The notes beneath the pieces are model-generated. The model was not told where the DNA came from. It made no database searches and saw only the letters and a list, made by a program, of their open reading frames with translations. This document shows, piece by piece, positions 49,601-58,117 of a stretch of 64,000 nucleotides of DNA. A program made the translations under genes and the position numbers. Each line of letters begins with the position of its first letter. Positions within the stretch are counted from its first letter, which is position 1. The stretch is from Lysobacter sp. TY2-98 (GTDB taxonomy: Bacteria; Pseudomonadota; Gammaproteobacteria; Xanthomonadales; Xanthomonadaceae), in contig NZ_CP031413.1 in assembly GCF_003367355.1 (NCBI RefSeq), forward strand, positions 992,001 to 1,056,000. The letters run 5' to 3'.

Positions 49601-50356
49601 TCGACGACCGGCCCGAGCGAGATCCATCGCGCCGACCAGGTGCGCGTCGCCATCGTGTCGTCGAACCTGCGCGGCATCGACCTCGGTGCGGCGATCAAGG
49701 AAGTCGACCACCTCGTCGCGTCGAATCCGCTGGGCACCGACATCTCGATGCACATCGGCGGGCAGGGTGACGAGCTTGGTGAGTCCGTGCGTTCGCTGCT
49801 GTTCGCGTTCGGCCTGGCGATCTTCCTCGTCTACCTGGTGATGGCCTCGCAGTTCGAGTCGCTGCTGCACCCGTTCGTCATCCTGTTCACCATCCCGCTG
49901 GCGATGGTCGGTGCAGTCGGCGCGCTGTTGCTCACCCGTTCGCCGGTGTCGGTCGTCGTCTTCATCGGCCTGATCCTGCTGGTCGGCCTGGTGGTGAAGA
50001 ACGCGATCATCCTGATCGACAAGGTCAACCAGCTGCGCGAACACGGCGTGCCCAAGCGCGAAGCACTGGTGGAAGGCGCTCGCTCGCGACTGCGCCCGAT
50101 CGCGATGACCACGCTCTGCACGCTGTTCGGCTTCCTGCCGCTGGCGCTCGCGTTCGGTGAAGGTGCGGAAGTGCGCTCGCCGATGGCGATCACGGTGATG
50201 GGCGGCCTCGCGGTGTCGACGCTGCTGACGCTGGTCGTGATCCCGGTGGTCTACGACCTGCTCGATCGCCGCGCCGACGAACACTACGTGCGTCGTGCGC
50301 GCCGCATCGCCGAGCGCGAGGCCGGGGCGCATGACGCGGAGGCGCAACCCGCATGA
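46664..50356 (+). CDS. RND efflux permease with enlarged central cytoplasmic loop
   Basis: 1230 residues, about 190 more than a normal AcrB-type pump. The twelve-helix RND frame is complete, including TM1 (VFMAMLTFVLFGVIALREL), the TM4 region GGLALATGLVVDDSIVVLE with the proton-relay Asp pair, and the C-terminal repeat (VGLVVKNAIILID). Two additions stand out: an Ala-rich insert in the first porter domain (about 266-312) and a loop of about 165 residues between TM6 and TM7 (about 549-714), usually near 50. That loop contains two further hydrophobic segments. It pairs with the next permease, which overlaps by 4 bases, like MdtB/MdtC with one adaptor. The substrate is unknown. Confidence 0.92.
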   Translation: MSDSPHSLPDAMSPKGGIVEFAVRRRVTVFMAMLTFVLFGVIALRELKVNLLPDLSYPTLTVRTEYEGAAPAEVETLISEPVEEALGVVKNLRKLRSVSRTGQSDVVLEFAWGTDMDQASLEVRDKIETLQLPLEAKPPVLLRFNPSTEPVLRLALTAKNAAEGDSVRRLTELRRYADEDLKKKLEPVDGVAAVKVGGGLEDEIQVEIDQQKLAQLGLSIDTVIQRLGQENVNVSGGRLEEGTQRYLVRTVNQFQTVDEIRDMLVTTSAAGGGAAASAAAEMARVAAATGNASAMAAAASVQSASSGSSTPANGMPVRLKDIATVTQGFKERESVIRLGGREAVELAIYKEGDANTVATADAVEKKLKEIRERMPEDVELTTIDDQSQFIRNAISSVKEDAVIGGALAILIIFLFLRDGWSTFVVALSLPVSIITTFFFMGRFGLSLNVMSLGGLALATGLVVDDSIVVLESIAKARERGLGVLQAAVQGTREVSMAVVASTLTTISVFLPLVFVQGIAGQLFRDQALTVAVAIAISLVVSMTLIPMLSALQARASELDDSEPAPEHSVDVSLFRDAVLIPWRRVRNRALGALLTLVALPVTALVGTYRVIRSRPNLYRWPLRSTMRTAFAIPLWVLLLPVRLIALPLWMVGLIIRSLTGPLFFGAAWAGQRGWRRTGTGVVAPVMVTASKGAMWVYERAERRYIELLPAALKRPALVLGFAAVAFALTLAAIPLLGADLIPQLAQDRFEMTVKLPPGTPLRETDAIVRRLQQEHEKDSGIKSLFGVSGSGTRLDANPTESGENIGKITVVMADGGSREVEATETDKLRASIAGVSQAQVDFRRPQLFSFSAPLEIELRGSDLDSLRVAGDRLTKLLRANPHYADVKSTVEQGFPEVQIRFDQERAAALGLTTRQIADAVVKKVRGDVATRYSFRDRKIDVLVRASEGDRASVDSIRRLIVNPGNGRAPVTLESVADVVSTTGPSEIHRADQVRVAIVSSNLRGIDLGAAIKEVDHLVASNPLGTDISMHIGGQGDELGESVRSLLFAFGLAIFLVYLVMASQFESLLHPFVILFTIPLAMVGAVGALLLTRSPVSVVVFIGLILLVGLVVKNAIILIDKVNQLREHGVPKREALVEGARSRLRPIAMTTLCTLFGFLPLALAFGEGAEVRSPMAITVMGGLAVSTLLTLVVIPVVYDLLDRRADEHYVRRARRIAEREAGAHDAEAQPA

Positions 50357-53300
50357 GCGTCGCCGAACTCAGTATCCGCCGGCCGGTCACGGCGATCATG
50401 TTCTTCGTGTCGCTGCTGGTGATCGGCCTGATCGCCGGGGTACGGCTGCCGCTGGAGGCATTTCCGGAGGTGACGTTCCCCGGCATCTTCGTGGAGATGC
50501 CGTACGCCGGTTCGACTCCGGAAGAGGTCGAGCGCACCGTGCTGCGTCCGACCGAGGAAGCGCTCTCGACGCTGACCGGCGTCAAGCGCATGGAGTCGAA
50601 TGCTCGTTCGGAAGGCGCGAGCGTCGGCGTGTTCTTCTCGGACTGGAGCCGCGACGTCTCGATCGCGGCATCGGAAGCACGCGAGCGCATCGACGCCATC
50701 CGCGACCAGTTGCCGGATGACCTCAAGCGCTACAGCGTCAACAAGTTCTCGACGTCCGACCAACCGGTGCTCCAGGTGCGCCTGGCGGGCGCGCGTGACC
50801 TCACCGGCGCGTACGACCTGATCGAGCGCGAGTTCAAACGTCGTCTCGAGCGGATTCCGGGCGTCGCGCGTGTCGACGTGTCGGGCGCTGCGCCCAACGA
50901 GGTCGAGATCGCGATCGATCCGGACGCGCTGACGGCGCATGGTGTCGTCCTCAACGATCTGACCACGCGGTTGCAGACGGCCAACTTCTCGGTGTCCGGT
51001 GGCGAGATCGACGATGGCGGTCGCCGCGTGCGCGTGCAGCCCGTTGGCGAGCTGCAGGATCTCGACCAGCTTCGCGAGCTGGTCATTGATCGCAATGGCA
51101 CACGCCTCGGCGACATCGCCGAAATTCGCCTGAAGCCTGCGCGCATGGACTACGGGCGCCGACTTGACGGCCGTCCGGCCGTCGGCCTCGACATCTTCAA
51201 GGAGCGCAGCGCGAACCTTGTCGACGTGTCGAGCCGCGCGCTCAAGGAAGTCGAAGAGATCCGCAAGGCGCCGGCGCTGCACGACGTGCAGGTCAAGATT
51301 ATCCAGAACCAGGGCGAGGACGTCACGAGTTCGCTGAGCTCGCTTGCGGAAGCCGGCGCGATCGGCCTCGTGCTGTCGATCGCCGTGCTGTTCTTCTTCC
51401 TGCGCCATTGGGCGTCGACGGCGATGGTGACGCTCGCCATTCCGATCTGCTTCGTCATGACGCTGGGTTTCATGTACTTCGCCGGCGTCACGCTCAACAT
51501 CCTGTCGATGATGGGCCTGCTGCTGGCGATCGGCATGCTGGTCGACAACGCAGTCGTGGTGGTGGAGTCGATCTACCAGGAACGCGAGAAGATGCCGGGC
51601 AACCCGGTGCTGGCGTCGATCGTCGGCACGCGGCACGTGGCGATCGCACTGTCGGCGGGCACGCTCTGCCACTGCATCGTGTTCCTGCCCAACCTGTTCG
51701 GCGAGCGCAACTTCCTCAGCATCTATCTCTCGCAGATCGCGATCACGATCTCGGTGTCTCTGCTGGCGTCGTGGCTGGTCGCGGTGAGTCTGATCCCGAT
51801 GCTGTCGGCGCGCATGAAGACGCCGCCGGTCGTGCGCAGCGAGAACGGCCTGATCCCGCGCCTGCAGCGTCGCTACGCGACGGCGCTGCGCTGGACGCTC
51901 GATCACCGCGGCGCAAGCATCGCCGGCATCCTCATCATCGTCGCCGTCAGCATCTTTCCGATGATGGCGACCAAAAAGAACATGTTCGGCGGTAACGATG
52001 GTGACGAAGTCAACATCAATTACCAATGGAAGGGCGCGTACACGAAGGAGCAGATGTCCGACGAGCTGCTGCGTGTCGAGCACTTCCTTGACGCGCGCCG
52101 CAAGACCTATGGCATCACACAGCTCTACTCGTACTACAGCGAGCAGGGTGGGGCGATGACACGCCTGACGCTCGATACCAAGCAGGTGCCGAACCTCAAG
52201 GAGTTCGTCGACAAGTTGGGCAAGGAGCTGCCGAAGTCCGCACGCGCGGAACTCAGCGTCGGCAACAACGGCGGCAACAACGGCGGCCCGGGCCAGAAGG
52301 TGCAGGTGCAACTGGTCGGCGATTCCACCCAGACGCTGGAAGACCTGGGCGCCGACATCGTGCCTATCCTGTCCAAGCGCCCCGAGCTGCGCGACGTGCA
52401 TGTCGACACTGGCGACAAGAACGCCGAGCTGGCGGTGCGCGTCGATCGTGAGCGTGCGGCGTCGTTCGGCTTCACCGCGCAGCAGGTGTCGCAGTTCGTC
52501 GGTCTCGCACTGCGCGGCGCGCCGCTGAAGGAGTTCCGTCGCGGCGATACCGAGGTGCCGGTATGGGTGCGCTTTGCGGGTGCGGAGAAGTTCGGCGTCA
52601 ACGACATCGCCGGCTTCACAGTGCGCTCGCCGGATGGCCGCCAGGTGCCGCTGCTCGCGATGGTGGATGTCGACGTCCGGCCGTCGGCGAGCCAGATCCA
52701 GCGCACGAACCGCCAGACGACGATCACGATCCTCGCGAGCCTTCCGGACAAGGTCGAGCCGGACAAGGCGAAGAAGGCGATGGAGGACACGCTCAAGAGC
52801 GTGCAGTTCCCGCCGGGCTACACCTACAGCTTCGACGGCAGCGCGTTCCAGGAAGACGACGAAGCGACCGGCCAGATGATGATGAACCTGGTGCTCGCCC
52901 TCATCATGATCTACGTCGTGATGGCGGCGGTGTTCGAATCGCTGCTGTTCCCGTCGGCCATCATGTCCGGTGTGCTGTTCTCGGTGTTCGGCGTGTTCTG
53001 GCTGTTCTGGCTCACCGGGACCGAGTTCAACATCATGGCCTTCATCGGCATCCTCGTGCTGATGGGCGTGGTGGTGAACAACGGCATCGTGATGATCGAG
53101 CACATCAACAACCTGCGTCGCCGCGGCCTGTCGCGCACGGACGCGCTCGTCGAAGGCAGTCGCGAACGCCTGCGTCCGATCCTGATGACGATGGGCACGG
53201 CGATCCTCGCGATGGTGCCGATCGCCGTCGGCCACACGCAGATGGCCGGCAACGGCCCGCCGTACTACCCGATGGCGCGCGCGATCGCCGGTGGCCTCGC

Positions 53301-53451
53301 GTTCTCGACGATCGTCAGCCTGCTGTTCCTTCCGACGATCTACGCCATCCTCGACGACCTGCGGAATGCCACGGCGCGACGCTGGCGTCAGGCGCGCGGC
53401 AAGCCGGTGGCGCCGGGCTTGGCGGCAGCGACGGCGATGCTCGCGGAGTGA
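50353..53451 (+). CDS. RND efflux permease, second subunit
   Basis: 1032 residues, normal RND length, with an ATGA overlap with the first permease. TM1 (ITAIMFFVSLLVIGLIAGVRL-like), the TM4 segment GLLLAIGMLVDNAVVVVESIY with the Asp/Asn relay, the porter domains and the C-terminal FIGILVLMGVVVNNGIVMIE are all present. Having VDN rather than VDD in the TM4 relay is common in heavy-metal-independent, MdtC-like pumps. It probably forms a heteromeric or alternative trimer with the first permease, sharing the upstream adaptor. Confidence 0.93.
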   Translation: MSVAELSIRRPVTAIMFFVSLLVIGLIAGVRLPLEAFPEVTFPGIFVEMPYAGSTPEEVERTVLRPTEEALSTLTGVKRMESNARSEGASVGVFFSDWSRDVSIAASEARERIDAIRDQLPDDLKRYSVNKFSTSDQPVLQVRLAGARDLTGAYDLIEREFKRRLERIPGVARVDVSGAAPNEVEIAIDPDALTAHGVVLNDLTTRLQTANFSVSGGEIDDGGRRVRVQPVGELQDLDQLRELVIDRNGTRLGDIAEIRLKPARMDYGRRLDGRPAVGLDIFKERSANLVDVSSRALKEVEEIRKAPALHDVQVKIIQNQGEDVTSSLSSLAEAGAIGLVLSIAVLFFFLRHWASTAMVTLAIPICFVMTLGFMYFAGVTLNILSMMGLLLAIGMLVDNAVVVVESIYQEREKMPGNPVLASIVGTRHVAIALSAGTLCHCIVFLPNLFGERNFLSIYLSQIAITISVSLLASWLVAVSLIPMLSARMKTPPVVRSENGLIPRLQRRYATALRWTLDHRGASIAGILIIVAVSIFPMMATKKNMFGGNDGDEVNINYQWKGAYTKEQMSDELLRVEHFLDARRKTYGITQLYSYYSEQGGAMTRLTLDTKQVPNLKEFVDKLGKELPKSARAELSVGNNGGNNGGPGQKVQVQLVGDSTQTLEDLGADIVPILSKRPELRDVHVDTGDKNAELAVRVDRERAASFGFTAQQVSQFVGLALRGAPLKEFRRGDTEVPVWVRFAGAEKFGVNDIAGFTVRSPDGRQVPLLAMVDVDVRPSASQIQRTNRQTTITILASLPDKVEPDKAKKAMEDTLKSVQFPPGYTYSFDGSAFQEDDEATGQMMMNLVLALIMIYVVMAAVFESLLFPSAIMSGVLFSVFGVFWLFWLTGTEFNIMAFIGILVLMGVVVNNGIVMIEHINNLRRRGLSRTDALVEGSRERLRPILMTMGTAILAMVPIAVGHTQMAGNGPPYYPMARAIAGGLAFSTIVSLLFLPTIYAILDDLRNATARRWRQARGKPVAPGLAAATAMLAE

Positions 53452-53460
53452 TGCACGAAA

Positions 53461-53486
53461 AAGGGGCCGCAAGGCCCCTTCTTCGT
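53461..53486. terminator. Terminator after the RND operon
   Basis: An 8-bp stem (53461-53468 with 53473-53480) with a GCAA tetraloop and a T-rich tail, and an A-run on the left. It lies 10 bases past the RND stop and also serves the convergent TraB gene. Confidence 0.8.
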
Positions 53487-53506
53487 TACGCGACTTCGAA
53501 ACGCTG

Positions 53507-54727
53507 TCAGCCGGACAGCTTGCCGACGATGCGCGCGATGGCGATCCATTCGCCCGCCATGGTGCCGAAGTTGGTCAGGATGAACACCAGCAGCGTGCGT
53601 GCGACGCGATTGCGATACCAGCCGCGCAGCGTGCGAACGTCCTCGCGCAGCGAGATGAAGTCGGCGTAGGTCGGCTTGCGCAGGCGTGCTTCGACGAGCG
53701 CACTGACGGCACCTGCCGGAATCGCAGGCCGGAACGGCTTGAACGGGGCGACGATCGCGCCCGCCAGCACGCTCAGCGGATGCCCGCCAGCGAGCAAAGC
53801 CCCAAGGCCTGCGAGCACCGCCGTCGCCACGAACCACTGCACGAGCACGCCGGACGCGAGCGCGAGGCCGCCATGCCGGAAACCCCACACCACGCCACCG
53901 ACCAGCAGCGCAGTGATGACGAGCGTGAACCACGGCACCTTGCGCTTCTTCGGTGTCGCTTCGAGCGCCGCGCGCACCGTCGCGGGTGCGTCCGACTGCA
54001 ATTCGAGTTCGCGCGAAAGCCCTGCGAGATGGCCGGCACCCACGACCGCCAGGACGTTCGCAGGGCGAACGTCGGACGACCCGGCCTCGCGCAGGCCCGC
54101 CGCCATGTAGCGATCGCGCTCGGCGATGACGGTTTCATACAGCTGCGGACTGTGGCTCGCGAACTCGGCGAAGCTCGATTCGAGCATGTCGCCTTCCTTG
54201 AGCTTTTCGATCTCGTCTTCCGGTACGTCCTCGCTCGCGACCAGCGACAGCGCCAGTCCGCTGCCGAGCTTGATGCGCTGCCACCAGTTGAGCGACGCCG
54301 CGGCGCGACGGAACGTCAGGCCGACGTCGCGATCGATCAATGACACCGGCACGCCACGTTCGCGCGCGTCGATCACGGCCTGCTTCAGTTCGGCGCCGGG
54401 CTCGATGCCGAGCTGCTCGGCAAGACGGCGCTGGTAGGCGGCGAGCGCGAGATTCGCCGCGAACATCGCGGTGCGTCCGGTGCGGATCACTTCGACGAGA
54501 TCGAGCCTCGCCATCGCCTCCGGCTCGACCAGCGCCTGCATGCGCGCGCTGTCGAGTTCGACGGCGACGTGGTCGAACGCGCCGGTCGCGATCGCATCGC
54601 GCACCGCGTCGACGCTCGCGCGGGAGACGTGCGCGGTGCCGAGCAGCGTATAGCGCACCCCGTCGCGTTCGACGATGACATGCGGCTGCGTGGCGATCGC
54701 GTCGGGCAGGGCGTGCGTCGGATCCAT
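53507..54727 (-). CDS. TraB/GumN-family membrane protein
   Basis: 406 residues. The N-terminal domain (about 1-240) matches the TraB/PrgY superfamily: TLLGTAHVSRASVDAV with the GxxH motif, FDHVAVELDSARM with an acidic pair, and a second GxxH segment NVLAVVGAGHLAGL at about 225. Family members are proposed to be metalloproteases; in enterococci TraB/PrgY shuts down a peptide pheromone. About 270-400 are membrane segments (WFTLVITALLVGGVVWGF, quoted in part, and others). The bacterial role is not known; it is encoded alone. Confidence 0.88.
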   Translation of the reverse strand: MDPTHALPDAIATQPHVIVERDGVRYTLLGTAHVSRASVDAVRDAIATGAFDHVAVELDSARMQALVEPEAMARLDLVEVIRTGRTAMFAANLALAAYQRRLAEQLGIEPGAELKQAVIDARERGVPVSLIDRDVGLTFRRAAASLNWWQRIKLGSGLALSLVASEDVPEDEIEKLKEGDMLESSFAEFASHSPQLYETVIAERDRYMAAGLREAGSSDVRPANVLAVVGAGHLAGLSRELELQSDAPATVRAALEATPKKRKVPWFTLVITALLVGGVVWGFRHGGLALASGVLVQWFVATAVLAGLGALLAGGHPLSVLAGAIVAPFKPFRPAIPAGAVSALVEARLRKPTYADFISLREDVRTLRGWYRNRVARTLLVFILTNFGTMAGEWIAIARIVGKLSG

Positions 54728-54781
54728 GGGGCCTCTAAAAACGGCGGCGCCCGATGGCGCCGTGCGTGGCAGGGTAGGGAC

Positions 54782-55330
54782 TCAGCGACGGTCCGGCAAC
54801 GGCGATGTTTCCGGCGCGGTGCGATCGCCTGCGCCCAGTGCGCGCAACAGCTGCACGCTCTCGAGCCAGCGCCCGTGCTTGCGTCCGATGCCGGGAAACC
54901 GCGCAACTACGCGAAATCCGAGGCGTTCATGCAGCGCGATCGACGCGGTGTTCATCGCGTCACCGACCACCGCGATCATCTGTCGGTAACCGAGTGCGGT
55001 GCAGTCGTCGATGAGTGCAGTGAGCAGTGCGCGGCCGACGCCGCGTTCACGCGCCGCATCGTCGACGTAGACGCTGTTCTCGACGGTCCAGCGATAGCCT
55101 TCGCGCGCGCGGTAGGCGCTGGCGTAGGCATAGCCGACGACGTGACCGTCGAGCTCGGCGACGCGATACGGATAGCCGGCGTCGATGATCGCCCGCCATC
55201 GGTCGCCGAGAGTCAGCAGCGACGGCACGTCATACTCGTAGGTCGACGTGCCGTGCTCGGCTTCGTAGGCGTAGATGCGATGGATCGCATCGAGATCCGT
55301 CTCGACGGCGGGACGGATCTCGGGCGTCAT
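54782..55330 (-). CDS. GNAT acetyltransferase (PAT/YncA-like)
   Basis: 182 residues from the ATG at 55330, one base after the aguB stop. It is an N-acetyltransferase with the CoA-binding loop RERGVGRALLTALID (Q/RxxGxG/A). It resembles phosphinothricin/methionine-sulfone acetyltransferases (IRPAVETDLDAIHRIY, GYAYASAYRAREGYRWTVENSVYV, quoted in part). Position suggests it acts on an amine or amino acid linked to agmatine or putrescine, but homologues outside polyamine loci acetylate amino acid analogues. Confidence 0.85.
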   Translation of the reverse strand: MTPEIRPAVETDLDAIHRIYAYEAEHGTSTYEYDVPSLLTLGDRWRAIIDAGYPYRVAELDGHVVGYAYASAYRAREGYRWTVENSVYVDDAARERGVGRALLTALIDDCTALGYRQMIAVVGDAMNTASIALHERLGFRVVARFPGIGRKHGRWLESVQLLRALGAGDRTAPETSPLPDRR

Positions 55331-55331
55331 G

Positions 55332-56222
55332 TCAGTCGCGGTAGCGCTTGAGCAGATCGCCGTAGGCGTCGATGCGGCGATCGCGCAGGAACGGCCAGAT
55401 GCGGCGCACGTCTTCGCTGCGGCCGAGGTCGACCTCCGCCATGAGCACCTGCGGGCTTTCGATCGACGCTTCGGCCAGGAATTCACCCTGTGGACCGAGC
55501 ACGTGGCTCGAACCCCAGAAGTCGATGCCGCTGCGGCCGATCGGCGACGGCTCGTGGCCGACGCGATTGCACGACAGCACCGGCAAGCCGTTCGCTACCG
55601 CGTGGCCGCGATGCGACAGGATCCACGCACCGCGCTGGCGATCCTTCTCGTCCTGCGCGTCGTTCGGATCCCAGCCGATGGCGGTTGGATAGAGCAGCAT
55701 CTCGGCGCCGGCCAGCGCCATCAGGCGCGCGCCTTCTGGATACCACTGGTCCCAGCACACCATCACGCCGAGACGGCCGACGGATGTGTCGATCGGCTGG
55801 AAACCCATGTCGCCCGGCGTGAAATAGAACTTCTCGTTGAAGCCCGGGTCGTCCGGGATGTGCATCTTGCGGTACTTGCCCGCGAGCGAACCGTCCGCGT
55901 CGAGCACGACCGCGGTGTTGTGATACAGGCCCGGGCCGCGACGCTCGAACAGCGAGCCCACGATGACGACGCCGTGCTGCTTCGCGAGCGCGGACAGGCG
56001 CTCGGTGGTCGGGCCAGGAATCGGCTCGGCGCTGTCGAACTCGTCGACGCACTGGTGCTGGCAGAAGTACGCGCCATTGTGCAGCTCCTGCAGCAGCACG
56101 AGCTTCGCGCCGCCCTTCGCTGCCTCGGCGACGCGCGTGGCGATCACTTCGAGGTTCGCGTCCGCGGTGCCGTGATTCTTTTCCTGGACCAGCGCGACCG
56201 GCAGGACTTTGTTCTTCGACAT
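55332..56222 (-). CDS. aguB: N-carbamoylputrescine amidase
   Basis: 296 residues. It is a nitrilase-superfamily amidase that hydrolyses N-carbamoylputrescine to putrescine, ammonia and CO2. The Glu-Lys-Cys triad is visible: Glu in VLLQELHNGAYFCQ, Lys in KYRKMHIPDDPGF and Cys in GVMVCWDQWYPEGAR. The whole reads like plant and Pseudomonas AguB. Its start shares one base with the stop of aguA, and the GNAT gene follows at once. Confidence 0.96.
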   Translation of the reverse strand: MSKNKVLPVALVQEKNHGTADANLEVIATRVAEAAKGGAKLVLLQELHNGAYFCQHQCVDEFDSAEPIPGPTTERLSALAKQHGVVIVGSLFERRGPGLYHNTAVVLDADGSLAGKYRKMHIPDDPGFNEKFYFTPGDMGFQPIDTSVGRLGVMVCWDQWYPEGARLMALAGAEMLLYPTAIGWDPNDAQDEKDRQRGAWILSHRGHAVANGLPVLSCNRVGHEPSPIGRSGIDFWGSSHVLGPQGEFLAEASIESPQVLMAEVDLGRSEDVRRIWPFLRDRRIDAYGDLLKRYRD

Positions 56223-57253
56223 CAGACCACTCCTTCCGGCAGCTGCATGGTGATGCAGTGCAGGCTGCCGTTCTGCCAGATCAGCGGACGGCAGGACACC
56301 ATGACGATCTCGCGATCGGGAAAGGCCTCCTGCAGCACGGCCTTCGCGCGCGTATCGGCGTCGTCGCCGTACGCGGGTGCAAGCACCGCGCCGTTGACGA
56401 TCAGGAAGTTCGCGTAGCTCGCGGCGAGGCGACGTCCTTCATCGAGAATCGGCTGCGCCCACGGCAGCTCGAATACGCGATACGGACGGCCGTCCCTGGT
56501 ACGAAGGGCGGCGATCTCTTCGCCCATCGCGCGTAGATGCGGATAGTGCGAATCCGAGGGATCGTCGCAACCCTGGAACACGATCGAATCGGGCGACGCG
56601 AAGCGGGCGAGGGTATCGACGTGCGCGTCGGTGTCGTCGCCTTCCAGATAGCCGTGGTCGAGCCAGAGAACGCGGTCCTGCGCGAGCCAGTCGGCAAGGT
56701 TCGCCGTGAGCATTTCGCGCGAGGCGTCCGGATGACGCTGGTTTAGGCACTGCCACGTCGTCAGTAGCGTGCCTTCACCGTCCGTATCGATCGCGCCACC
56801 TTCCAGCGCGAACGGAATCGACGTGCGTTTGGCGCGCTTGAACAGCCCGCCGCGCTCCAGTGCTTCGACGAGCGCGTCGTCGCGACTGGCTTCGAACTTG
56901 CCGCCCCAGCCGGTAAAACGGAAGTCGAGCAGACGGAAAGCGTCGCCCGCGCGCAGCGTGATCGGGCCGGAGTCGCGCAGCCAGGTGTCGTCGTATTCGC
57001 TCTGGACGAAACGCACGCGCGACAGATCGACGTCCCCGGCTTCGAGCACGCGGCGCGCATGCGCTTCGAGTGCGGCGTCAGCCACGCACACGATCGCGCG
57101 CTCGAAACGCACGATCGCGCCCACGAGCGCGACGTAGGTCGTCTCGACTTCAGTCAGGCGATCGGCCCAGTCGGTCTCCCCGTGTGGCCACGCGATGAGG
57201 ACGGCGGACTGCGGCTCCCACTCGGCGGGGAGCCGGACATCGGATTGCGTCAT
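56222..57253 (-). CDS. aguA: Agmatine deiminase
   Basis: 343 residues from the ATG at 57253 (MTQSDVRLPAEWEPQSAVL). The earlier in-frame ATG would add 46 residues and run into the upstream gene. Agmatine deiminase converts agmatine to N-carbamoylputrescine. The guanidino-group-modifying fold is seen in WPHGETDWADRL, DTWLRDSGPI and ALEGGAIDTDGEGTLLTT, with the nucleophilic Cys near the C-terminus (QNGSLHCITMQLP). With aguB it forms a two-step route to putrescine. Confidence 0.96.
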   Translation of the reverse strand: MTQSDVRLPAEWEPQSAVLIAWPHGETDWADRLTEVETTYVALVGAIVRFERAIVCVADAALEAHARRVLEAGDVDLSRVRFVQSEYDDTWLRDSGPITLRAGDAFRLLDFRFTGWGGKFEASRDDALVEALERGGLFKRAKRTSIPFALEGGAIDTDGEGTLLTTWQCLNQRHPDASREMLTANLADWLAQDRVLWLDHGYLEGDDTDAHVDTLARFASPDSIVFQGCDDPSDSHYPHLRAMGEEIAALRTRDGRPYRVFELPWAQPILDEGRRLAASYANFLIVNGAVLAPAYGDDADTRAKAVLQEAFPDREIVMVSCRPLIWQNGSLHCITMQLPEGVV

Positions 57254-57264
57254 CAAATTTCCTG

Positions 57265-57588
57265 TCAGCGGATCGCGGGCTTCGGGCCGATCTCTTCGGC
57301 GTCGACCTTGTTGGCGACGGCGTCGATCACGCGGCCGTGCTCGAAGTAGACGGTGAATGCGGGATACACCCAGCGCTGGATGGTCGGCCACTGGCGCTTC
57401 TGGCCGCCGGCAGGATCGAGGCGCTGCGCCGGCGCGCCATAGCGCTTCTCGACGTCGGCAACGCGCATGCCGCGCGCCGGCATGGCCGCGCTTTCCTGCT
57501 TCACGCGATCGATGAGCAGCGTCTCTGCGTGGACGGTGCCGGCGGAGAGCAGGGCGAGGGCGGTGACGGCCAGAACGGTGCGAACCAT
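57265..57588 (-). CDS. Small periplasmic protein, function unknown
   Basis: 107 residues with a signal peptide (MVRTVLAVTALALLSAGTVHA). The mature part, about 86 residues, contains GMRVADVEKRYGAP and TVYFEHGRVID, a pattern of small periplasmic proteins of the SmpA/BamE-like type, in which an Mx-VExxxGxP helix turn precedes a beta strand. Homologues are common as unnamed proteins in xanthomonads. It is 11 bases upstream of aguA on the same strand. Confidence 0.75.
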   Translation of the reverse strand: MVRTVLAVTALALLSAGTVHAETLLIDRVKQESAAMPARGMRVADVEKRYGAPAQRLDPAGGQKRQWPTIQRWVYPAFTVYFEHGRVIDAVANKVDAEEIGPKPAIR

Positions 57589-57716
57589 GGTGTCTTCCTC
57601 GGGCGGCGCCCGGAGCGGGATGAAGCGGCGATTGTATGCAGCGGCCGCATTGTCCGAAGTACGGCCGCGCAGGACGGTGAAGGACGCGCAGCGATACCTG
57701 CGTCCCAGAACGCGAA

Positions 57717-57736
57717 AAGCCGCCTTGCGGCGGCTT
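57717..57736 (-). terminator. Terminator of rpmJ
   Basis: An 8-bp perfect stem (57717-57724 with 57729-57736) with a TTGC loop. On the minus strand it is followed by T residues (57715-57718 region). It lies 29 bases past the rpmJ stop. Confidence 0.7.
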
Positions 57737-57764
57737 CTCGGCGAACCTGCAAGGTGTCGCGCGA

Positions 57765-57890
57765 TTAGCGCTGACGAGCCTTGAAGCGCGGGTTCGACTT
57801 GCAGATCACGAAGACCTTGCCGCGGCGGCGGACGACCTTGCAGTCACGGTGACGGGCCTTCGCCGACTTCAGGGAGGACAGGACCTTCAT
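57765..57890 (-). CDS. rpmJ: Ribosomal protein L36 (bL36), zinc-free type
   Basis: 41 residues: [20 protein letters not shown] onward, ending in KARQR. It lies in the large ribosomal subunit. The classic form has a C4/C2HC zinc site; here only two cysteines remain (C17 and one in FVICKS) and the length is 41 instead of 37-38, so it is the Zn-independent variant (YkgO-like). It is the only bL36 seen in this window. Confidence 0.95.
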   Translation of the reverse strand: MKVLSSLKSAKARHRDCKVVRRRGKVFVICKSNPRFKARQR

Positions 57891-57936
57891 GAGTAAAACC
57901 TCGGCAAAAGAGAAAGACAGGCAAACGAAGCCGCGC

Positions 57937-57966
57937 ATTATAGCGGCCTAAGATTTTGAAAAACAA
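57937..57966 (-). promoter_or_regulatory. Sigma-70 promoter of rpmJ
   Basis: On the minus strand a perfect TATAAT (-10, bases 57937-57942) is preceded at 18 bases by TTGTTT (57961-57966). It lies about 47 bases upstream of the rpmJ start. Confidence 0.65.
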
Positions 57967-58117
57967 TGGGATGTTGGATCAGGACGGAAGCTCGTCCTGC
58001 GGGGCGTCCAGCGGTAGAGCTCGATGGCAGCGGTCGATCGGGGCCGGTCACGCGCCGGAGGCGCAGGGGACGCCGCGGGCCATGGGCATTTTCGCGTCCA
58101 CCGGCGAGAATGGCGAC

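Noticed and set aside
46496..53472. Minus-strand open frames of 1283 and 1062 codons opposite the two RND genes
   Set aside because: They are exact antisense shadows of well-supported RND permeases, with Arg/His/Asp-rich composition typical of the complement of GC-rich genes, and show no domain.
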